Source: JBBRHH01 sp038222915
GTDB lineage: Bacteria > Planctomycetota > Phycisphaerae > Tepidisphaerales > Tepidisphaeraceae
Reading direction: 5' to 3'
Assembly: GCA_038222915.1 (NCBI GenBank)
Contig: JBBRHH010000114.1
Span: 1-12,825, forward strand
DNA: 12,825 bases
A program made the position numbers and the translations under genes. The notes under the pieces are model-generated. The model did not search any database. It saw nothing but the letters and a program-made list of their open reading frames with translations, and was not told the DNA's origin. Positions 8,112 to 12,825 of this stretch are shown here, in pieces (position 1 is the stretch's first letter; each line of letters starts with the position of its first letter).

Positions 8112-10656
8112 AGTCCAGATAAACAAACTCATTCAAATTTAGCACCAGCAGGCAAAACTGATCCAGCGCCACATCCGTCGGGACGTGATATTCGTCCTTC
8201 AACCGGTCCATGTATTTCACGCCCCGCCCCACCTGCTCCGCACTCGGCTCCCGGCAAAGCGCCAACCGCAACGCCAGATGCACCTGCTTCGCCGGCTGCT
8301 CACCCGCCTCATTCCGCAACCGCTTCGCAAACGCCTTCGACTCTTCAGTGCTAAATTGGCTATTCAACATCGTCAGCGCCTGGGTCGACTGCGTAGTCAC
8401 GAAACGCACCGGACACGTAAAGTCCGTGTCCGCCGAATCGAGCGAAGCCAGTGTCGGCACAATCAGCGAACGCTTCACATGCACATAAATGCTCCGGCGT
8501 GCCTGCTCCTCCGGCGTCGATTTCCCCCATCCATTTCCCGGCTGCGACTGCCCCGCCAGTACCGCCTCCGGAATCGTCGGAAACACACTCGGCCCACCCA
8601 TCTTCAAATTCAGTTTCCCATTGACGAACAGCACAGAGTCGCGAATCTCCTCCGCCTCCAGCCGCCGCATATCAAACCGCCAGAACAAATCATTCTGCGA
8701 ATCCTTCGCCAGCGCCGTCGCATTCCCTGCCGACGACATCTGATATGCGTTGGACATCATGATCAGCTTGTGCATGTCCTTCATGCGCCAGCCTCGCTTG
8801 ATAAACTCGCTCGCCAGCCAGTCCAGAAGCTCCGGATGCGTCGGCCTTTCTCCGATGCTGCCAAAATCATTAGGCGAGCGAACAATTCCGCGGCCAAAAT
8901 GATGCTGCCAGATGCGATTCACCATCACCCGCGCCACCAGCGGATTTTTCTCACTCGCCAGATACTCCGCCAGCACCCGACGCCGGCCCGATGAAGTCGC
9001 CTTGGGATCGGGCTTCGGAATCACCGCCGCCGGCGGCGCAAGCACCAGCGGAAAACCAGGCTCAACCTGCTCGCCCTGCACGTGGGCATTGCCGCGCAGC
9101 ATGATAAAAGTCGGTTCAACCGAGGCGCCGTTCTCCCGCACGCAAAGCGCTTGCGGCAACTGTTCCGGAGCGCGTGTCTCCAACGTCTTCAGCTCGTCAC
9201 GCAACGCCGCATACCGCGCAAACTCCACCTTCCCAATCGTCTCCAGCAGTTGATCGCGCATCGCCTTGTCGTTCTTTCGCGCCGCCTTCCGCTCCACGTC
9301 GGTCATCAGGCCAAGCGCCCGCTCCTCCGTCTCGTGCACCAGCTTCTTAAGCTCTTCCTTGCGCCGGTTCACATCAAGCAGCTCATCCTGCTTCGCCTTG
9401 GGAAGCTGATCTGGCACGATGTCGCGGAGAATGATCTTCGGGTCGTTGTTGTACGGCTTGATCCCCTGGAAGAACGCCAACAGCTTGTAGTAATCCTTCT
9501 GCGGAATTGGATCTAGTTTGTGATCGTGGCAGCGAGCGCAATTCATCGTCAGGCCAAGAAACGCCTGCCCCGTCGTTGCCACGATGTCGTCCAGGTCGTC
9601 ATAGCGCGCCTGCAACCGATCGCTGGGCTCGTCGTCCCAGTTCCCCAAACGATAATACCCCGTCGCCGTGATCGATTGCGAAGTCACCTGATCCAGCTCA
9701 TCGCCCGCGATCTGTTCCCGCACAAACTGATCGTAAGGTTTGTCGCTGTTGAACGAATCAATCACATAGTCGCGGTACCGCCACGCATTCGGTTTCGCCC
9801 CATCGCGCTCAAAGCTGTTCGTCTCCGCATACCGCACCACATCCAGCCAGTGCCGCGCCCATTTCTCCCCATAACGCGGCGACGCCAGCAGCCGATCGAC
9901 GACAGCTTCATACGCATTGGCCGATTGATCCGCCACAAACGCATCCACTTCCGCAGGCGTAGGCGGCAATCCCGTCAAGTCATAATAAACCCGCCGCAAC
10001 AGCGCGACCTTTTCGGCCGGCGGCGCAGGCTTCAATCCGGCCGCGTCCAGTTTCGCCAGCACAAAAGCATCAATCGGTGTCTTGACCCACGCCAGATCTT
10101 TGACATACGGAACCTCAGGCCGCTTCACCGGAACAAACGACCAGAACTTCATCGTCTCCGGCGTCACCTTCGGCGCCATCCGTTTTGGCCGCGCCTCCAC
10201 CATCGCCGGCTCTTCCCCAGGCGTCCAAGGCAGCCCCATCGCCACCCACTTCGTCAGCACCTCCACCTTGTCCTTCGTCAGCCGATCCTTCGGCGGCATC
10301 TGCAAATCATCATCCGTGTAGCTGATCGCCTTCAGGATCAAGCTCTTCTCCGGATGTTCCAGCGAAGCGGCCGGCCCCGTGTCGCCCCCCTCCAGCATCG
10401 CCTGACGCCCTGTAAGCCGCAGACCCCCTTTGATCTTGTCCGTTGCCCCATGGCACTTCAAACACGAAGCCACCAAAAGCGGCTTTACCTGCTTCTCGTA
10501 AAACTCCACTTTGTCAGGAGAAAATTCCGGCGGGCTCTCCGCACTCCGCACAACCGGACTTCCAACCAGCAGTTGAGCGCAGAGAACAGCCGCCCCCAGC
10601 CGCGCCGCCGATCCAACGCATTTTCGTATCAATCGACTCAAACCGCTCCTGGACAT
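8110..10656 (-). CDS. PSD1 protein: planctomycete cytochrome C (PSCyt1) + DUF1549 + DUF1553
   Basis: An 848-residue exported protein with the standard planctomycete domain order. The long basic-then-hydrophobic leader spans 1-39 (cleavage near VRSAES). The PSCyt1 domain has haem motif CLKCH (65-69) and a candidate Met120 ligand in QMPPKDRL. DUF1549 (about 190-400) includes LTGLPPTPAEVDAF (228-241) and RYGEKWARHWLDVVRYAE (261-278). A second CxxCH, CARCH, is at 373-377 followed by DHKLDPI. A charged, probably coiled-coil stretch is at about 420-500. DUF1553 (about 557-830) includes NPLVARVMVNRIWQHHFGRG (571-590) and NDFGSIGERPTHPELLDWL (596-614). There is no LamG/ConA insert, which many paralogues carry. 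The family's activity is not established; c-type haems suggest electron transfer outside the cytoplasm. An in-frame ATG at 10713 would add 19 residues lacking signal-peptide character. ATG 10656 is preferred, but neither has a strong Shine-Dalgarno, so the start is less certain than the identity. Confidence 0.92.
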   Translation of the reverse strand: MSRSGLSRLIRKCVGSAARLGAAVLCAQLLVGSPVVRSAESPPEFSPDKVEFYEKQVKPLLVASCLKCHGATDKIKGGLRLTGRQAMLEGGDTGPAASLEHPEKSLILKAISYTDDDLQMPPKDRLTKDKVEVLTKWVAMGLPWTPGEEPAMVEARPKRMAPKVTPETMKFWSFVPVKRPEVPYVKDLAWVKTPIDAFVLAKLDAAGLKPAPPAEKVALLRRVYYDLTGLPPTPAEVDAFVADQSANAYEAVVDRLLASPRYGEKWARHWLDVVRYAETNSFERDGAKPNAWRYRDYVIDSFNSDKPYDQFVREQIAGDELDQVTSQSITATGYYRLGNWDDEPSDRLQARYDDLDDIVATTGQAFLGLTMNCARCHDHKLDPIPQKDYYKLLAFFQGIKPYNNDPKIILRDIVPDQLPKAKQDELLDVNRRKEELKKLVHETEERALGLMTDVERKAARKNDKAMRDQLLETIGKVEFARYAALRDELKTLETRAPEQLPQALCVRENGASVEPTFIMLRGNAHVQGEQVEPGFPLVLAPPAAVIPKPDPKATSSGRRRVLAEYLASEKNPLVARVMVNRIWQHHFGRGIVRSPNDFGSIGERPTHPELLDWLASEFIKRGWRMKDMHKLIMMSNAYQMSSAGNATALAKDSQNDLFWRFDMRRLEAEEIRDSVLFVNGKLNLKMGGPSVFPTIPEAVLAGQSQPGNGWGKSTPEEQARRSIYVHVKRSLIVPTLASLDSADTDFTCPVRFVTTQSTQALTMLNSQFSTEESKAFAKRLRNEAGEQPAKQVHLALRLALCREPSAEQVGRGVKYMDRLKDEYHVPTDVALDQFCLLVLNLNEFVYLD

Positions 10657-10670
10657 CACGCTTACGATCT

Positions 10671-10689
10671 GCCGGAACCACCATCCGGC
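10671..10689 (-). repeat. Perfect 6-bp inverted repeat (hairpin) ahead of the PSD1 start
   Basis: On the minus strand GCCGGA, a seven-base loop TGGTGGT, then TCCGGC, ending 14 bases before ATG 10656. It lies in the 70-bp gap after the DJ-1/PfpI gene. No T-run follows, so it is not a typical intrinsic terminator. It could stabilise or process the polycistronic RNA, or be chance in GC-rich DNA. If the PSD1 protein started at ATG 10713 it would lie inside coding sequence. Confidence 0.45.
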
Positions 10690-10726
10690 GTCGTAAACAA
10701 ATACCCCTTCCATGCCCGAATGTTCG

Positions 10727-11311
10727 TCAATCTTTTGCTCCAGGAAGCGTCTCCTTCAGCCAATCGGGCGCAATTGGCTTCCCCTTCGTCCCCGCAGGCT
10801 TTTTTCCCGCCACGAGGTCCAATATCGCCAGCGTAAACGCCGGCAAATCGTCCGGGCATCGCGCGGTAATAATTGGCCCATCCACCACACATTCCTCATC
10901 CACCCAACTCCCGCCAGCGTTCACAACATCATGCGAAATCGCGAAAAACGAGGTACACCGCCGCCCCTTCAGCGCGTCCGTCGAACACAACATCCAGGGC
11001 CCATGACAAATCGCGGCCATCGGAATCTTCGCCGCAGCAGCATCCCGCACCAGCTTGATCATGCCCCCATCCCGCCGCATAAAGTCCGGCGACGTCCCGC
11101 CCGGAATCACAATCAAACTATAATCCGAAGCCTTCACATCCTTCGCAGCCTTCTCTGACTTCTGCGGATACCCCCACTTCCCCACATAAGTCTCCCCGGC
11201 CTTGGGCCCAATCATCTCAACGGTATGCCCAGCCTCCTTCAGCCGCAGCCGCGGATACTGAAGCTCAAGGTCCTCGTAAATCTTCTCAACCAAAATCGCA
11301 ATTTTTGCCAT
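10727..11311 (-). CDS. DJ-1/PfpI family protein
   Basis: A 194-residue protein without signal peptide, so probably cytoplasmic, close in length and motifs to archaeal PfpI-type members of the DJ-1 superfamily. The N-terminal strand MAKIAILVEKIYEDLEL carries the acidic residue (E13) expected next to the active site. IVIPGGTSPDFMRR (67-80) is the usual Gly-rich loop. The nucleophile elbow is AAICHGPWML (99-108), with Cys102 followed by His103. KGRRCTSF and the WVDEECVVDGPIITARCPDDL region match the family C-terminal half. Members have been described as proteases, chaperones, glyoxalases or deglycases, so the exact activity is open. ATG 11311 is chosen over in-frame upstream ATGs because GGAG lies six bases before it and it gives the standard family N-terminus. 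It is the first gene of the minus-strand block and the only one predicted to remain in the cytosol. Confidence 0.9.
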   Translation of the reverse strand: MAKIAILVEKIYEDLELQYPRLRLKEAGHTVEMIGPKAGETYVGKWGYPQKSEKAAKDVKASDYSLIVIPGGTSPDFMRRDGGMIKLVRDAAAAKIPMAAICHGPWMLCSTDALKGRRCTSFFAISHDVVNAGGSWVDEECVVDGPIITARCPDDLPAFTLAILDLVAGKKPAGTKGKPIAPDWLKETLPGAKD

Positions 11312-11530
11312 TTCAGACTCCATCTCTGGGCACATTCAAATTAGTACACGACGACGAATGGCAAAGCATACCGGAAACAGCCGTGTCGATCAGGAGACGA
11401 AATCCACTCCAACGCCAGCCATTACCGGACCGCAACATCCGGATCCCGGAACAACCATCAAGCACAACCCGTTCGCCTCCGATATTTAGCGCTGGGATTG
11501 CCACTTGCGCTCGCTGAGCAACCACGAGTA
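11312..11530. promoter_or_regulatory. Divergent intergenic region, presumed promoters for both flanking genes
   Basis: This 219-bp stretch lies between the starts of the minus-strand operon and the plus-strand glycosyltransferase, so it should hold both promoters. I see no convincing -35/-10 pair. On the minus strand TTGCCA (11364-11359) and TACTAA (11346-11341) are promoter-like words, but only 12 bp apart. GGAG at 11321-11318 is the DJ-1/PfpI Shine-Dalgarno. CCGGA occurs four times (11371, 11425, 11439, 11446), two of them around an inverted repeat. Short open frames cross the region but have no recognisable protein character. Confidence 0.45.
11438..11450. repeat. 13-bp inverted repeat in the divergent intergenic region
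   Basis: TCCGG-ATC-CCGGA, a perfect 5-bp inverted repeat with a 3-bp centre, about 80 bp before the glycosyltransferase ATG and about 127 bp before the operon's first ATG. It could be a regulator-binding site. Five-bp arms also arise by chance in GC-rich DNA. Confidence 0.3.
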
Positions 11531-12825
11531 ATGCGCGAATCATTTCAATTTTATCCCCTACCCAATCTCCGCGCCGGCGAGACCGCTCACGCCATCGTTC
11601 AGGCCGCCGCCTGGCCAACCCTCATCGCGATCACCATTGCGGCGTTCACCCTTCGCTATCACCAGATCGCCACCCAAAGCCTCTGGTGGGACGAAGGCTA
11701 TTCCGTCTTCTACGGCTCGCTGCCACTCTCCGAAATGTTTAGAACTCTCCACGAAGTGGAGGTTAATCCACCCCTTTACTACATCCTCATCCACTACTGG
11801 ATGAAAGCCTTCGGCAATTCCGAGTACTCCGTGCGAATGCTCTCCACCCTCTTCGGCCTCCTCTCACTCCCCCTGATCTACGCGATTGGCGTCGTTCTCC
11901 GCAACCGAGTCACCGGCGTCATCGCCGCGATGCTCCTTGGCTTCTCCTCCATGCACGTCCAGTATGCCCAGGAAGCCCGCACGTACACCTTTCTCGTCTT
12001 CCTCGCACTCCTCTCCATGCTCGCCTTCCTTCGGTTCGTCCAGGAACCCACACCTCGCCGCACGATCCTTTACATCCTCGCAACCGTCTCTCTTCCCTAC
12101 GCCCACATCTTCGGCACCCTGATCATCCTTTCGCAAAATGTCTGGATGCTCATTCACCTGCTTCGCAGCGATAGACGCCGTGTCACGCCGCGGCAGTGGT
12201 TCCTGACGCAACTGATTCTCGGCGCACTTCTCATCCCCTTCGCAATCATCCTTCTTCATAACCTTCACAAAGTGCAGAAAGGTTTCTGGATCCCGCGGCC
12301 CTCCATTTTCACCCTCATCTACGCCTTTTTTGAATACGTTGGACTCCATCAAATAATCCCCGACGCCTGGACCAACACTGCCAAACACAACAAAGGCCGC
12401 CTCTTGATCGTTCTCTGCCTGCTCGGCGCAGTTGTCGGCCTGATGCTGAGCAACTTTGTCCTTCGAAAATTGCAAAAAGCGCGAGTCACACGCCGCACCG
12501 CGACGCCCCAGCCTTTTGAACCCGTCTGGATCTTCCTTCTGGTGTGGATCGGTGTTGTCGTCCTGATCCCCTTCGCCTGGTCGCGCATCGGCACCCCAAT
12601 GTTCGTCTCCCGATACGCAATGGCCGCCAGTTGCGCCATCTACCTCCTTGCGGCGCTCTGGCTCGAATCCCTCATCCGCCGCGGCTTCATCGGCCTCCTC
12701 ATCTCGATGGCCATCGCCTGCATTTCGCTCTGTGGAGTCAATGCCTACTACGACGACGCCAAGGCCCCATGGCGTGAAACAACCACCTATATCGACTCCC
12801 ACGCCAGTCCCGGCGATCTGGTTCT
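11531..12825 (+). CDS. GT39/ArnT-like integral-membrane glycosyltransferase, C-terminus cut by window edge
   Basis: The frame runs from ATG 11531 off the right edge (431 complete codons visible, no stop). It is a multi-pass membrane protein of the GT-C fold, similar to the PMT_2/ArnT-like family that transfers sugars from polyprenyl-phosphate donors to lipid or protein acceptors on the outer face of the membrane. Diagnostic features are a first hydrophobic helix (about 25-43), then SLWWDEGYSVF (50-60) with the family's Asp54-Glu55 catalytic/metal pair, VNPPLYYILIHYWMKAFGN (78-96), VQYAQEARTYTFLVF (143-157) and later SRYAMAAS. At least seven further Leu/Ile/Phe-rich segments follow. These proteins are usually 450-600 residues, so part of the C-terminus is probably missing. 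In frame upstream the sequence is open back to a TAG at 11342, but contains no ATG. It is divergent from the operon; a functional link is not shown. Confidence 0.85.
   Translation, partial: MRESFQFYPLPNLRAGETAHAIVQAAAWPTLIAITIAAFTLRYHQIATQSLWWDEGYSVFYGSLPLSEMFRTLHEVEVNPPLYYILIHYWMKAFGNSEYSVRMLSTLFGLLSLPLIYAIGVVLRNRVTGVIAAMLLGFSSMHVQYAQEARTYTFLVFLALLSMLAFLRFVQEPTPRRTILYILATVSLPYAHIFGTLIILSQNVWMLIHLLRSDRRRVTPRQWFLTQLILGALLIPFAIILLHNLHKVQKGFWIPRPSIFTLIYAFFEYVGLHQIIPDAWTNTAKHNKGRLLIVLCLLGAVVGLMLSNFVLRKLQKARVTRRTATPQPFEPVWIFLLVWIGVVVLIPFAWSRIGTPMFVSRYAMAASCAIYLLAALWLESLIRRGFIGLLISMAIACISLCGVNAYYDDAKAPWRETTTYIDSHASPGDLV

Noticed and set aside
10671..10689. Intrinsic terminator between the DJ-1/PfpI and PSD1 genes
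   Set aside because: The hairpin is followed by CAGATCGTAAG on the minus strand, with no T-run.
9520..10836. 438-codon plus-strand open frame
   Set aside because: It is antisense to the PSD1 gene, with low-complexity Arg/His/Leu/Pro composition and no recognisable protein. The opposite strand has clear DUF1549 and haem motifs.
11341..11364. Sigma-70-type promoter for the operon (TTGCCA ... TACTAA)
   Set aside because: The spacing between the two hexamers is only 12 bp, so I do not call it a promoter.
11313..11618. Short minus-strand open frame across the divergent intergenic region (101 codons)
   Set aside because: It overlaps the start of the glycosyltransferase gene, has an Arg-rich beginning and no recognisable features, and would abut the DJ-1/PfpI start without sense.
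11864..12802. 312-codon minus-strand open frame, Asp/Glu/Gly-rich
   Set aside because: It is antisense to the GT39-like membrane protein, whose strand shows real family motifs and transmembrane segments. The acidic composition is the mirror image of hydrophobic codons.

Overview
The window carries the gene repertoire typical of the Planctomycetota (more broadly the PVC superphylum). It has a PSD1-type protein with planctomycete cytochrome, DUF1549 and DUF1553 domains, a Tat-exported DUF1501 protein, a 'Piru_Ver'/PVC-type membrane-bound dehydrogenase with HEAT repeats and a C-terminal haem-c domain, and a DUF6807 (PmoA-like) protein. This family combination is close to diagnostic of planctomycetes and related verrucomicrobia. 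The base composition is GC-rich with strong third-position bias, which leaves long spurious open frames opposite the real genes. No genus or species can be named from the sequence alone.

Layout. Six genes lie head-to-tail on the minus strand, transcribed from about 11.3 kb towards 1. In order they are a DJ-1/PfpI protein (11311-10727), a PSD1/DUF1549/DUF1553 dihaem protein (10656-8110), a Tat-exported DUF1501 protein (8099-6621), a secreted 999-residue glycoside-hydrolase-like protein (6611-3612), a PVC-type dehydrogenase/cytochrome c (3568-995), and a DUF6807 protein (973 to beyond base 1). The gaps are 70, 10, 9, 43 and 21 bp and I see no terminator in them, so the block looks like one operon. 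A 219-bp non-coding stretch (11312-11530) separates it from a divergent plus-strand gene, a GT39/ArnT-like integral-membrane glycosyltransferase (11531 to beyond 12825).

How the genes may work together. Five of the six operon products carry Sec or Tat export signals, and two of them together hold three CxxCH haem-c sites. The GH-like protein has a duplicated carbohydrate-binding-like module and a degenerate barrel. My inference is an extracytoplasmic module that binds, oxidises and/or cleaves a glycan or glycoside, with electrons passed to c-type haems, while the cytosolic DJ-1/PfpI protein might deal with reactive carbonyl products. No substrate can be read from the sequence, and most of these families are biochemically uncharacterised. 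No mobile elements, CRISPR arrays, rRNA or tRNA genes were seen.
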